Shown: positions 1-8,734 of the stretch, piece after piece | How the letters are laid out: every line of letters begins with the position of its first letter | How positions within the stretch are numbered: position 1 is the first letter of the stretch | Source: an uncultured Clostridia bacterium | GTDB taxonomy: Bacteria; Bacillota; Clostridia; TANB77; CAG-508 | Direction: 5' to 3' | NCBI GenBank assembly: GCA_928721915.1 | Contig: CAKMVZ010000004.1 | Coordinates: 38,025-102,024, forward strand | DNA: 64,000 nucleotides | The notes under the pieces: generated by a model | Databases searched by the model: none | Told to the model about the DNA's origin: nothing | Seen by the model: the letters and a program-made list of their open reading frames with translations, nothing else | Program-made: the position numbers and the translations under genes

Positions 1-674
1 CGCAAAGTAGTTATGGAAGAAATGGAACAGAAGTAACAATAAATAATTATTATACGAGCGAAGAAAGTCCATACCAAGTTGCTATAACAGGGTTAGCAAG
101 CTCAGATGACTTAGAAAGTAGTACTCAAATCTTAAATGATGTATTGGCTTATAATACAACGGATGGAATGCGAGGAAGTACAACAGGAAATGTTACAGGA
201 ATATATGATTTAAGTGGTGGACTATGGGAAAGAGTTTCAGGATACATTTTAAATGGAAATGCAAACTTAACAAACAATGGAACAAATTCTAGCAATGGTT
301 CATCAGGAATATTAATGGGAACAACAGGTACCGCAAATGAGGACGGATATCAAACATTAAGTACAAGAGAATATACAGTATATTCATATAATAATTTAAA
401 TGATTCGGATATTAGTAATTATATAAAGTACAAAGAATTATTATCTAGTATGTATGGATATGGAGATGCAATTTTAGAGGTATCAACTAGTGGATATGGA
501 GATGATTCTTGGAATTTAGACTATTCTAACTATATATTTGTTTCAGATGTGTTTTTCTCTCGAGGTTTTACTTGTGCATCTGGCTTCTCAGATTCTGGTG
601 TGTTCCATTTTGATCATACTAATGGGAGCGTGGGACCTCGTAGTGGGTACCGTGTAATATTAATTGCTGAATAG
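1..674 (+). CDS. C-terminal part of a secreted or surface protein (5' truncated)
   Basis: The reading frame is open from the first bases of the window (codons start at position 3) to the TAG at 672-674, so the gene begins upstream. The visible ~223 residues are rich in Ser, Asn, Gly, Tyr and Thr with few charged residues, as in extracellular Firmicutes proteins. The end, ...SGYRVILIAE, resembles the GFRVxL-type ending of formylglycine-generating-enzyme-like and DUF1566-like folds that in gut Clostridia often follow a prepilin-type leader; the leader would lie outside the window. Family assignment is inference; the coding frame is clear. A REP-like hairpin and a terminator follow. Confidence 0.6.
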   Translation, partial: QSSYGRNGTEVTINNYYTSEESPYQVAITGLASSDDLESSTQILNDVLAYNTTDGMRGSTTGNVTGIYDLSGGLWERVSGYILNGNANLTNNGTNSSNGSSGILMGTTGTANEDGYQTLSTREYTVYSYNNLNDSDISNYIKYKELLSSMYGYGDAILEVSTSGYGDDSWNLDYSNYIFVSDVFFSRGFTCASGFSDSGVFHFDHTNGSVGPRSGYRVILIAE

Positions 675-713
675 TGCCAAATGCCAATGAGAGACGTCAG
701 ACTGTTCTAAAAT

Positions 714-742
714 TGGGAAAAGGGGACGGTTCTGATTTCCCA
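714..742. repeat. REP-like inverted repeat
   Basis: TGGGAAA (714-720) and TTTCCCA (736-742) form a perfect 7-bp stem around a loop containing GGGGACGGTTC. A GGGGACGGTTC core between purine-rich arms resembles the dispersed repeats linked to Y1-type (REP-associated) transposases in Clostridia. The local GC content is far above the surroundings. Dispersal in the genome cannot be tested here. Confidence 0.45.
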
Positions 743-765
743 CTTAAAAAAGAAATTAATTCAAT

Positions 766-804
766 TTAATATGTTTTGGGGGACGCGTTCGAAAAACATG
801 TTAA
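766..804. repeat. Imperfect 12-bp hairpin with GC-rich loop
   Basis: TTAATATGTTTT (766-777) pairs with AAAACATGTTAA (793-804) with one G.T pair; the loop contains GGGGGACGCG. No gene overlaps it. It may be a second member of the neighbouring REP-like cluster or a decayed element end. Confidence 0.35.
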
Positions 805-819
805 TTTAATAAATTTATT

Positions 820-860
820 AAGAGCTTTGGGGGCAATTCAATTCTTCAAAGCTCTTTTGT
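820..860 (+). terminator. Rho-independent terminator
   Basis: AAGAGCTTTG (820-829) pairs with CAAAGCTCTT (847-856) and is followed by TTTGTTATT. It lies 146 bp after the stop of the truncated surface-protein gene, the only upstream + strand gene visible. Confidence 0.7.
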
Positions 861-933
861 TATTATTATGACATAATAAAAATTAATAGTTTTTTACTTA
901 AAAATATTTTTTCAAAACTATTATTCAATAACA

Positions 934-1092
934 AATTTTAAATCGGGAAATATATTTAATATACCAAATGCAGAAAATATGAATGGTGTGTTTGCAAGAT
1001 ATGTATATAATTTAGTGGTCAATCTAGATTTTGGAGATACACAAAATTGGCTTTTGAATTTGGATTTTGATTATAGAAAAAAAGACAATTAG
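934..1092 (+). pseudogene. Gene-tail remnant
   Basis: An open frame of about 52 codons from 934 to TAG 1090-1092 (FKSGNIFNIPNAENM... DFDYRKKDN) has protein-like composition but no ribosome binding site before its internal ATG. It sits between a terminator and a convergent terminator. It is probably the 3' end of a decayed gene; I do not recognise the family. Confidence 0.3.
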
Positions 1093-1113
1093 AGTTATTA
1101 TATTCAATAAAAT

Positions 1114-1144
1114 TAAAAAAGTGCCATTCTTGGCACCTTTTTTT
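1114..1144. terminator. Bidirectional terminator
   Basis: GTGCC (1120-1124) pairs with GGCAC (1131-1135), with an A tract on the left and a T tract on the right. It can end both the rightward remnant and the leftward BI-1 gene, whose stop codon is inside the T tract. Confidence 0.75.
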
Positions 1145-1832
1145 AATCTCTTCTTACATTTCCAAAAATTGAAAGGATTCTAAGGAATATATTGATAAAG
1201 TCTAGATAAAGTTCCATTGCACCATATACATATAATTTTTCTTCATTTAAAACGCCTTCATTATATAGATTTTTTAAATTATTCATATCATATACAGTAA
1301 ATCCCATGAAAACCAAAAGAATAACCCAATCTAAAACTATATCAACTAATCCATTTCCTAAAAATAAATTTATTATTGAAACTACGCAGCCTACTAATAA
1401 AGTAACAGAAAGTATAGTTCCAAATCTTGTTAAATCAGCTTTAGTATTTTTTCCAATAAAAGCCATTATACCAAATATTGCAGCTGAACCAACAAATGCG
1501 TAAACAATTGAACTTAGTTCAAAATATGCAAATAGTGTTGAGAAAGTTATACCATTTATTATTGCGTAAGCAAAAAATAGAGCAGTTACAACTCCTGATG
1601 AAAACTTTCTAAATCCAGCAGAAAAAGCAATAACAACTATAAATTCAATTATAAAAAGTCCTAGAAATGCACCACTTTCAATTATTGAATCTAAAAAACC
1701 AGAATAATAAGTGTATCCAGCAGCAAATGCAGTGGCTAGTAATCCTAAAAACATTCTAAAAAATGTTTTTGTAAGATAATCTGATGTATTAGACATGATA
1801 ATTGGTTCATTTTCACTTTGATATTCTATCAT
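1143..1832 (-). CDS. Bax inhibitor-1 / YccA family membrane protein
   Basis: A 229-residue protein with about seven hydrophobic segments starting near residue 25, and the family's C-terminal pattern (YLDFINIFLRILSIFG followed by Arg-Arg-Asp). BI-1 proteins are integral membrane proteins implicated in proton-coupled calcium leak; the role in bacteria is poorly defined. The start is supported by GAGGTGA about 10 bases upstream. It is monocistronic, with its own 3' terminator. Length is normal for the family. Confidence 0.9.
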   Translation of the reverse strand: MIEYQSENEPIIMSNTSDYLTKTFFRMFLGLLATAFAAGYTYYSGFLDSIIESGAFLGLFIIEFIVVIAFSAGFRKFSSGVVTALFFAYAIINGITFSTLFAYFELSSIVYAFVGSAAIFGIMAFIGKNTKADLTRFGTILSVTLLVGCVVSIINLFLGNGLVDIVLDWVILLVFMGFTVYDMNNLKNLYNEGVLNEEKLYVYGAMELYLDFINIFLRILSIFGNVRRD

Positions 1833-2075
1833 AAATTTTCACCTCACTTTTTATCAAAAATAGAATCACAATAATAGTATAATATAAAATTTAAAAATAT
1901 ACAAATTTTATTTAAATTTATTTTTAATTTTATTATATTTATTAAAGATTAAAATAAATTATGCAAATCACTTTTTGGTTAAAATTCAAAGCTTTTTGCT
2001 TTTTGCTATTGTAAACATTTTAAATTATGGTATAATAAATTTGTTAAAAAACACAAAAGAATATGGGGGATATTT

Positions 2076-2918
2076 ATGAAAGTAAAATGTGAGTATTGTG
2101 GCTCTTTTATTGATGATACTGAAGAAAATTGTCCTAATTGTGGTGCGGTAAATAGTCATTTTAAAAGAAAAGCTGAAGGAACTCCAAAAACTATTGAAGA
2201 ACTAAAAAAGTGGTATCAAGATCATAATTTACCAATTCAAGATATTACAAGATTTTTTATAGGAGTTGATTATAAAGGACCAAAAGCTTTTGGTATATAT
2301 GAAGATAAGGCAACAGGAAATTTTATAGTTTATAAAAATAAATCTAATGGAACTCGCAGTATAAGATATCAAGGAAAAGATGAAGAATATGCAGTAAATG
2401 AGCTTTATATGAAATTAAAAGAAGAAATTTTAAATCAAAAATCTCGCAATTTAAGAAGGAACACTGTAAATTATAGTAATTCATACAGTCATAGAAGATT
2501 TTCAAGACGTAATAGTACAGGGTGTTTAATCGCATTTGTAATATTTTTTATAATAATTATAGCATGCTTTGCTTCATTTAAGAATACCCCTAGAAGAGGA
2601 TATTATTATTATGGAAATAATTATTATTACTATCAGAGTGGAGACTGGTATGGATATGATTCATATGATGGATGGAACAAAACTACAGCACCAGATGATT
2701 TAAAGAAAAATTATTCAGATTATTATGAGTCAAATTATTATTCTTCAGGATATGGAGTTGATGATTTTAGTGATACTTCTTATTATGACTCGGATTCTTC
2801 CTCTTCCTCATCTAGCAGCTGGGATAGCGATTGGGACAGTGATTGGGATTCTGGTTCGTCTTGGGATAGTGGCTCATCATGGGACTCTGGCTCTACTGAT
2901 TGGAGTAGTGATTGGTAA
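2076..2918 (+). CDS. Zinc-ribbon, single-pass membrane protein with Trp/Asp/Ser repeat tail
   Basis: 280 residues. Residues 5-8 and 20-23 are two CxxC pairs (a zinc ribbon). A globular cytoplasmic region of about 100 residues follows, then a basic stretch and one membrane segment near 150-170. The rest is low-complexity: Tyr/Asn/Gly-rich, then Ser runs, then WDSDWDSDWDSG and WDSGSS repeats to the C terminus. This order (zinc ribbon, TM, Ser/Trp tail) recurs in Firmicutes proteins of unknown function. RBS GGGGGAT lies 6-12 bases before the ATG. No partner gene is evident. Confidence 0.75.
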   Translation: MKVKCEYCGSFIDDTEENCPNCGAVNSHFKRKAEGTPKTIEELKKWYQDHNLPIQDITRFFIGVDYKGPKAFGIYEDKATGNFIVYKNKSNGTRSIRYQGKDEEYAVNELYMKLKEEILNQKSRNLRRNTVNYSNSYSHRRFSRRNSTGCLIAFVIFFIIIIACFASFKNTPRRGYYYYGNNYYYYQSGDWYGYDSYDGWNKTTAPDDLKKNYSDYYESNYYSSGYGVDDFSDTSYYDSDSSSSSSSSWDSDWDSDWDSGSSWDSGSSWDSGSTDWSSDW

Positions 2919-3013
2919 AAAATATTAAAACTTGAGAGCTGATTTGAAATAAATAAATTTTTATATTATAATAAAATTGTAATGTTTGACAACAAATTAT
3001 AGGAGGACAAAAT

Positions 3014-3712
3014 ATGCAAAAGAAAAATGCAGCCTTCGTTGGAGGAGGAGTATCTACAGTATGTGGACTTGGAGCCTATTATGCTGAAACACGGCTTGGA
3101 GAAGAGTTTAATTCTTTCTCAGGAGCTAGCATTGGTTCTATTGTAGCTATTAGCTTAGCTGCTGGAAAAGAACCTCAGGAAATTCTTAGTTTTCTAAGAA
3201 AAAACGTAGAGGATTTCTGCCGGCCGATAATTGGAAAGAAATTTATCAGGGAAAGAACTGACAAATTTTTGGAAAAGATTCAGTATAAAGACTTACTGTT
3301 CGAATGCATAGTTTCCGTGACAAAAATTGGAGAGAAATTCCCGATTTTGATTAGCAAAAAAAATTGTGACAGTATGACAGTGGGAGAGGTGGCAGCGTTG
3401 TCATCTACCCTTCCAGGTCTCTATTTACCAAGCAAAATGCATTTTGAGGGCTGTAATTTCTGGGTCCTCGACGGTGGAATGACTGCAAACCCGCCGCTTG
3501 TAATTGATGCTGAAAATGTGATTTTCACGTTTAAGCGAGTTTTAAAGAAACCGTCAAATTCTGTTTGGGCAAAGAGGAAAATCTATCAGGAAAGAAAGGC
3601 TGATCGTGTGGTAAAAGTTGCCACAGTAACATCTACTCGAGGAGATAGACGGGACGTTACGACTGCTTGGACTGAGGGAGTATCCCAGGTTGAGCAAGGC
3701 GACACTCTTTAA
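3014..3712 (+). CDS. Patatin-like phospholipase, probably recently acquired
   Basis: 232 residues of the patatin fold: oxyanion-hole GGG at 10-12, nucleophile motif GASIG with Ser39, and the dyad Asp in DGG at 153-155. Such proteins hydrolyse acyl esters of phospholipids. The RBS AGGAGGA is strong and a terminator follows, so it is a single-gene unit. Its codon use differs from neighbours: it is more GC-rich and contains at least three in-frame CGG Arg codons (in TRLG, CRP and RRD contexts), a triplet I do not find in host-type genes of this window. That points to transfer from a standard-code genome. The protein is short for a patatin and lacks extra domains. Confidence 0.8.
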   Translation: MQKKNAAFVGGGVSTVCGLGAYYAETRLGEEFNSFSGASIGSIVAISLAAGKEPQEILSFLRKNVEDFCRPIIGKKFIRERTDKFLEKIQYKDLLFECIVSVTKIGEKFPILISKKNCDSMTVGEVAALSSTLPGLYLPSKMHFEGCNFWVLDGGMTANPPLVIDAENVIFTFKRVLKKPSNSVWAKRKIYQERKADRVVKVATVTSTRGDRRDVTTAWTEGVSQVEQGDTL

Positions 3713-3714
3713 AA

Positions 3715-3752
3715 GTAAAGCCACTAGCTGTTTAAAGCTGGTGGCTTTTACT
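3715..3752 (+). terminator. Rho-independent terminator after the first patatin gene
   Basis: AAAGCCACTAGCT pairs with AGCTGGTGGCTTTT around a short loop, directly after the stop at 3712, with a T-rich 3' arm. Confidence 0.8.
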
Positions 3753-3848
3753 ATATATTTAATATTTGGATTACAAAATTCAAAAATTATTGAAAATTAA
3801 ATAGTTAAATGATAGAATAAATATAATTTTAAAATTGGAAGTGCCAAG

Positions 3849-4460
3849 ATGAAATTATTAAGATTTATAATACAGATTATATTTTGTAAAATTTTATTTA
3901 GAGTAAAATATGAAAATGAGGAAATATTAAAAAGGTTTGATAAAGCTATTATTTGTCCGAATCACTCAAATGTATTTGAGCCAATTTTTTTCTTTCCTTT
4001 AGAAAAAGAAAATTTATATATTATGGCAAAATCAGAGTTATTTAAAAATAAATTTATTAATTGGTTATTTACAAAAAATAATATTTTTCCTATAAATAGA
4101 AATAAAACTGACCCTAAGAGTATGTTTCACTCTTTAGAAATTTTTGAGGAAAATGAGAAGGCAAAGCTTTTAATTTTTAAAGAAGGAAAAGTTATAAGAT
4201 GGAAAAAAGATATTGGAAAATTTTTTAAAAAAGGAGCAGTATTTATAGCGGGTAGTTGTAATGTACCAATAATTCCAGTTTATATTACAAGAAGACCAAT
4301 ATTTTTTATGAGAATAACAGTAACTTTTGGAGAGCCAATATTTATTGAAAAAAATCAAATTCATGATAAGCAAAATGTTGTAAGATTTTCAAAAAATTTA
4401 ATTAGAGAGATTTATAAATTAAATCCAAAAATTGATAAAAAAATTATAGAAAAAATTTAG
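3849..4460 (+). CDS. 1-acyl-glycerol-3-phosphate acyltransferase-like protein (PlsC family)
   Basis: 203 residues. The acyltransferase block I motif appears as NHSNVFEP (HX4E rather than the usual HX4D), block II as FPINRNKTD, block III as FKEGK (usually FPEGT), and block IV as VPIIPVYI. The fold and order fit the PlsC family, which acylates lysophosphatidate in membrane phospholipid synthesis, but the catalytic Asp-to-Glu change and FKEGK are atypical. It is 12 bases upstream of a patatin-like gene and probably cotranscribed, suggesting a small acyl-turnover operon. The RBS is weak (GGAAGTG). Confidence 0.75.
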   Translation: MKLLRFIIQIIFCKILFRVKYENEEILKRFDKAIICPNHSNVFEPIFFFPLEKENLYIMAKSELFKNKFINWLFTKNNIFPINRNKTDPKSMFHSLEIFEENEKAKLLIFKEGKVIRWKKDIGKFFKKGAVFIAGSCNVPIIPVYITRRPIFFMRITVTFGEPIFIEKNQIHDKQNVVRFSKNLIREIYKLNPKIDKKIIEKI

Positions 4461-4471
4461 AGGGGTAAAAA

Positions 4472-5323
4472 ATGAAGTTAGTAGGTTTAGCTTGTACAGG
4501 TGGAGGAACTAAAGCAGTAAGTAATATTGGCGTAATAAAAGCTTTAGAAGAGTTAGGTATTAAAATATCTGCTATTTCTGGGACAAGTATCGGTAGTTGC
4601 ATAGCAGTGCTATATGCAATGGGATATAGTGTTGATGAAATTACTGAAAAAATGAAGTATTATGTTAAAGCATATCCACATTTAAATTTTTTTGATATAT
4701 TTTTTTCATTATTTAATTTTGTACTTAGAGGAGGGATAAAAAACCCTAGAATTATAAATTCAACAATAAGACAATCTGCTATGGCAAAAGAAAAAAGATA
4801 TATGTCTGATTTAGATATACCAGTTTTTATTCCTGCATTAGATATCACAAATAAGGAAACAGTGTATTTTTCATCAAGAAATATTGAAGGGGAGAAATGT
4901 TTACTAGATAGAAAGATTGAGGAAGCAGTTAAAAGCAGTTGTTCTTTACCAATTTTGTATCTTCCAAATAATATTTATATTGATGGAAAATTGCATCAAT
5001 TTTTAGATGGAGGTATGTCTAATAATACACCTTCTATACATTTAAAGGAATTTTGCGATGTTGTTATAGGTGTTGAAAATATTTATTATAAAAAAACTAA
5101 TAATAGAAAAGTTAATATTATTACAGGAATAAAAAATACTTTTCAAGGGATGAGAAGGTCAGCTGTAATAAATCAAAGAAATGCAGCTGATATATGGATA
5201 CAAGTTGACTGTAAAAAAGTAGGTGTTATAGGAAATCCAAAAGATGTAGATTTTTGCGTTGAGCAAGGATATAAAACTACTATTGAATATTTTACCAATA
5301 TTAAAAATAAAATTTATATTTAA
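4472..5323 (+). CDS. Patatin-like phospholipase (host-type)
   Basis: 283 residues with TGGGTK near residues 9-14 (oxyanion hole), GTSIG near 38-42 (nucleophile Ser) and a FLDGGM motif carrying the catalytic Asp. It follows the PlsC-like gene by 11 bases with RBS GAGGGG, so both are likely one transcript coupling deacylation with acylation. Codon use is AT-rich like the host, unlike the patatin at 3014, and there is no in-frame CGG. Confidence 0.85.
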   Translation: MKLVGLACTGGGTKAVSNIGVIKALEELGIKISAISGTSIGSCIAVLYAMGYSVDEITEKMKYYVKAYPHLNFFDIFFSLFNFVLRGGIKNPRIINSTIRQSAMAKEKRYMSDLDIPVFIPALDITNKETVYFSSRNIEGEKCLLDRKIEEAVKSSCSLPILYLPNNIYIDGKLHQFLDGGMSNNTPSIHLKEFCDVVIGVENIYYKKTNNRKVNIITGIKNTFQGMRRSAVINQRNAADIWIQVDCKKVGVIGNPKDVDFCVEQGYKTTIEYFTNIKNKIYI

Positions 5324-5440
5324 ATTATATATAATAAATTAAGAATAATGTAATAATATTAAGTATAAAAATAGAAGTTAGAAAGTTTTTTCTACTATTG
5401 AAAAATTATATTGGTTTAATGTAAAAATATTAAAAAGTAC

Positions 5441-5469
5441 TTGAAAAATAGTAAAATACGTGATATTAT
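5441..5469 (+). promoter_or_regulatory. Sigma-A-type promoter for the T-box/ileS transcript
   Basis: TTGAAA (5441-5446), a 17-base spacer and TATTAT (5464-5469) sit just upstream of the T-box leader. Confidence 0.6.
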
Positions 5470-5475
5470 GTTTGC

Positions 5476-5728
5476 AATTAATTTAAAAACTGTGAAGAGG
5501 ACAAGATAAATATATGAAATTTTAAGAGAGCTAGAGGTTGCTGAGAATCTAGTAAATGGATGTATTTATTATCACCTTGGAGTTGCTTATGTGAAATAAT
5601 AGTAATGTAAGTCGCTAAAATCTTGCGTTAAAGATAAATTAAGTGGGAAGTATTTCCAAATTAGGTGGTACCGCGGAATTTAAAGCTATTTCGTCCTAAG
5701 TGTTAGGATGAAAATAGCTTTTTTGTTT
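5476..5728 (+). promoter_or_regulatory. T-box riboswitch (isoleucine)
   Basis: The leader contains the T-box sequence AGGTGGTACCGCGG (5663-5676) that pairs with the acceptor end of uncharged tRNA, followed by a long terminator hairpin: AAAGCTATTTCGTCCTAA pairs with TTAGGATGAAAATAGCTT and ends in a T run (about 5682-5726). ATC at 5571-5573 is a plausible Ile specifier codon upstream. Uncharged tRNA-Ile would favour antitermination and ileS expression. Stem I limits are approximate. Confidence 0.9.
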
Positions 5729-5761
5729 TAAATAAATATTTTTTAAGAAAGGATGAAAACT

Positions 5762-8542
5762 ATGGATAAAGAAGAAAAAGTAGATTATAGCAATACTTTA
5801 AATTTGCCTAAAACCGATTTTCCAATGAGAGGAAATTTACCTGAAAATGAGCCCAAAATACAAAAAGAAAAATTTACTGAGGCTCTATATGAAAAAATGC
5901 TTAAGAAAAATGAAGGAAAAAAGCCTTTTGTTTTGCATGATGGACCTCCTTATGCAAATGGAGAAATCCATATTGGTCATGCTTTAAATAAAGTATTAAA
6001 AGATACTATAGTAAGATATAAAAATTTACAAGGTTTTTATACGCCATATATTCCAGGGTATGATACTCATGGAATGCCTACTGAGAAAAAAGCAATAGAA
6101 AAACTTGGATTAAATAGAGAGAAAATTCCCGTAAATCAGTTTAGAGATACTTGCAAAGAATTTACTTCTAAATATAAAGATGTTCAGACAGAAGGTTTTA
6201 AGCGTTTAGGAGTTCTTGGTGATTGGGATCATCCATATGTAACATACCAACCACAAATGGAAGCAAAACAAATTGGTGTTTTTGCTAGTATGTATAAAAA
6301 GGGGTATATTTATAAAGGTTTAAAACCAGTTTATTGGTGTACAGATTGTGAAACAGCTCTAGCAGAAGCTGAAATTGAATATAAAGATGTAAATTCAAAT
6401 ACAGCTTATGTAAAATTTCCTGTAAAAGATGGAAAAGGTTTGATAGATAATCAAAATACTTATATAGTAATTTGGACAACTACACCTTGGACTTTACCTG
6501 GAAATACGATGATAGCAGTTGGAGAAGATTTTGACTATGCAGTTGTTAAAGTTGGAAAAGAAAGATTAATTTTTGCTAAAGATTTAGTAGAAGAGGTTAT
6601 GAAAATAGCTGGAATCGAAGATTATGAGATTGAATATGACTTTAAAGGTAGTAAATTAGCAGGAATAGTATGTTCTCATCCATTTTTAGATAGAGATTCT
6701 ATAGTAGTTTGTGGTTCAGAAGATACAGTAAATGTAGAACTTGGAACAGGTACAGGATGTGTTCACTGTGCACCAAGTTATGGTAAAGAAGACTATTTAT
6801 TAGGGTTAAAACATAATAGCGATATTATAGTTACAGTAGATAGTAAAGGTGTTCAAAGAGGAGAAGGTTCAGGACCATTTAAAGATATGTTTTATGCAAA
6901 ATCTGATAAAGAAATTATAAAATGGTTAGATGAACATGACTTATTATTAGCTTCTCAAGTAGTAAATCACTCATATCCACACTGTTGGAGATGTAAAAAA
7001 CCAGTTATATTTAGAGCTACTAGTCAGTGGTTTGCATCCGTTGATGGATTTAGAAAAGAAACTATTGACGCAATAAAAACAGTAAAATGGTATCCAGCTT
7101 GGGGTGAAGAAAGAATCACAAAAATGGTTGAAGAAAGAAATGATTGGTGTATTTCACGTCAAAGAACATGGGGAGTTCCAATTCCAGTATTTTATTGTAA
7201 AGAATGTGAAAAAGAATATGTTACAGATGAGAGTTTGAAAAAAATACAAGAAATAGTAAAAGAAAAGGGAACAAATGCCTGGTTTGATTTAAGCGAAAAA
7301 GAATTAATGCCTGAAGGTGCAAAATGCTTAGCATGTGGATGTACAGAATTTAAGAAAGAAACAGATATAATGGATGTTTGGTTTGATTCAGGCTCAACTC
7401 ATGAATCTGTTATAGCAGAACGTGGACTTCCAGAAGCTGACCTTTACTTAGAGGGAAGCGATCAATATAGAGGATGGTTTCAATCATCACTTTTAACATC
7501 TGTTGCAACAAAAGGAAAAGCACCATATAAAGAAGTTGTAACACATGGTTATACTGTTGATGAAAAAGGAAATAAAATGTCAAAGTCAGTAGGAAATGTA
7601 ATAGCTCCTCAAGAAATTATTAAACAATATGGTGCAGACATATTAAGACTTTGGGTTTTAGCCTCAGATTATACATCAGATATAAGTATTTCAAAAGGAA
7701 TTATGAAGCAAGTAAGTGAAGTTTATAGAAAATTAAGAAATACTGCAAGATATATTTTAGGAAATATTAGTGATTTTGATGTAGAAAAACCTGTTCCTTA
7801 TAAAGACTTGCAAGAAATAGATAAATGGGCTTTAACAAAATTAAATAAATTAATTAAAGATTGTACAGAAAGTTATGATAAATATGAATTTAATAGTGCT
7901 TATAGAGCGTTAAATCAATTTTGCGTTGTAGATATGAGTTCATTTTATTTAGATATTATAAAAGATAGATTATATACTTCAAAACCAGATTCAATAGAAA
8001 GAAGAGCTGCTCAAACTACAATGTATGAAATATTATCAAGTTTAGTTAGAATAATGGCTCCAATGACATGTTTTACAGCAGAAGAAATATGGAAATATAT
8101 GCCTCATAGAAAAGGAGAAAATCTAGAATCTGTAATGTTAGATTATTATCCAAAAACTCATAAAGAGTGGGAAGATGAAGATCTAGAAAGAAAATGGGCA
8201 AAATTAATAGGATATAGAGAAGAAATTTCAAAAGCATTAGAAGTAGCAAGAGCAAACAAAGAAATAGGACTTTCTTTAGAAGCAAAAGTTGAAATTTTTG
8301 CAGAAGGTGAAGATTATAGGTTTTTAGAGGGAAAAGAAGAGTTACTAAAAGAAATTTGCATAGTTTCAGATGTTAAAATAAACGAAAATAGAAGAAACGC
8401 AGATGAAGAGCTAGGAATAGGAGTAAAAGTATGCAAAGCAGAAGGAGAAAAATGTGAGAGGTGTTGGGGCTATAGCGAGACAGTAGGTCAAAATTCAAAA
8501 TATCCTCATATTTGCGAAAAATGTGTTAGTAATTTAGAGTAA
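5762..8542 (+). CDS. ileS: Isoleucyl-tRNA synthetase
   Basis: About 926 residues, normal for IleRS. It carries the class I HIGH motif (HIGH within EIHIGHALNK), the editing domain, KMSKS (NKMSKSVGN), and a C-terminal zinc finger with CERCWG and CEKC pairs. It charges tRNA-Ile with isoleucine. The ATG at 5762 is preferred over that at 5753 because AGAAAGG then lies about 9 bases away. It is controlled by the T-box upstream and contains no in-frame CGG. A degenerate copy of its last ~25 codons follows in the intergenic region. Confidence 0.97.
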   Translation: MDKEEKVDYSNTLNLPKTDFPMRGNLPENEPKIQKEKFTEALYEKMLKKNEGKKPFVLHDGPPYANGEIHIGHALNKVLKDTIVRYKNLQGFYTPYIPGYDTHGMPTEKKAIEKLGLNREKIPVNQFRDTCKEFTSKYKDVQTEGFKRLGVLGDWDHPYVTYQPQMEAKQIGVFASMYKKGYIYKGLKPVYWCTDCETALAEAEIEYKDVNSNTAYVKFPVKDGKGLIDNQNTYIVIWTTTPWTLPGNTMIAVGEDFDYAVVKVGKERLIFAKDLVEEVMKIAGIEDYEIEYDFKGSKLAGIVCSHPFLDRDSIVVCGSEDTVNVELGTGTGCVHCAPSYGKEDYLLGLKHNSDIIVTVDSKGVQRGEGSGPFKDMFYAKSDKEIIKWLDEHDLLLASQVVNHSYPHCWRCKKPVIFRATSQWFASVDGFRKETIDAIKTVKWYPAWGEERITKMVEERNDWCISRQRTWGVPIPVFYCKECEKEYVTDESLKKIQEIVKEKGTNAWFDLSEKELMPEGAKCLACGCTEFKKETDIMDVWFDSGSTHESVIAERGLPEADLYLEGSDQYRGWFQSSLLTSVATKGKAPYKEVVTHGYTVDEKGNKMSKSVGNVIAPQEIIKQYGADILRLWVLASDYTSDISISKGIMKQVSEVYRKLRNTARYILGNISDFDVEKPVPYKDLQEIDKWALTKLNKLIKDCTESYDKYEFNSAYRALNQFCVVDMSSFYLDIIKDRLYTSKPDSIERRAAQTTMYEILSSLVRIMAPMTCFTAEEIWKYMPHRKGENLESVMLDYYPKTHKEWEDEDLERKWAKLIGYREEISKALEVARANKEIGLSLEAKVEIFAEGEDYRFLEGKEELLKEICIVSDVKINENRRNADEELGIGVKVCKAEGEKCERCWGYSETVGQNSKYPHICEKCVSNLE

Positions 8543-8581
8543 TTAGAGCTATAGCCCATGGAAATTTTTTGCAAAAAAATT

Positions 8582-8662
8582 TCCAGGATTACCCAAGAAA
8601 CAGTAGGAAGTAGTAAACTACATCCGCATATATGCTTAAAGTGCGTAAAAAACTTAGAATAA
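8582..8662 (+). pseudogene. Decayed duplicate of the ileS C-terminal zinc finger
   Basis: Read in one frame to TAA 8660-8662 the segment gives QETVGSSKLHPHICLKC then VKNLE and stop. The true ileS end reads SETVGQNSKYPHICEKC then VSNLE and stop. The zinc-binding CxxC and the terminal residues are kept. A 12-bp A/T hairpin (8559-8585) lies between the true stop and this copy. It is best explained as the tail of a former second ileS or a local duplication; no start or upstream body remains. Confidence 0.75.
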
Positions 8663-8695
8663 GCAAGCAGAATATTTCATGGGAATTTTTCTGAA

Positions 8696-8734
8696 TTTAA
8701 GGAATGTATTTTTAATACATTCCTTAAATTTTTA
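8696..8734. terminator. Bidirectional terminator between ileS and the PLD-like gene
   Basis: TTTAAGGAATGTATT pairs perfectly with AATACATTCCTTAAA around a TTT loop (8696-8728), with T-rich sequence to the right and A-rich to the left. Confidence 0.8.

Noticed and set aside
3014..3712. Patatin gene as a CBASS effector
   Set aside because: No nucleotide cyclase or other CBASS gene lies nearby.
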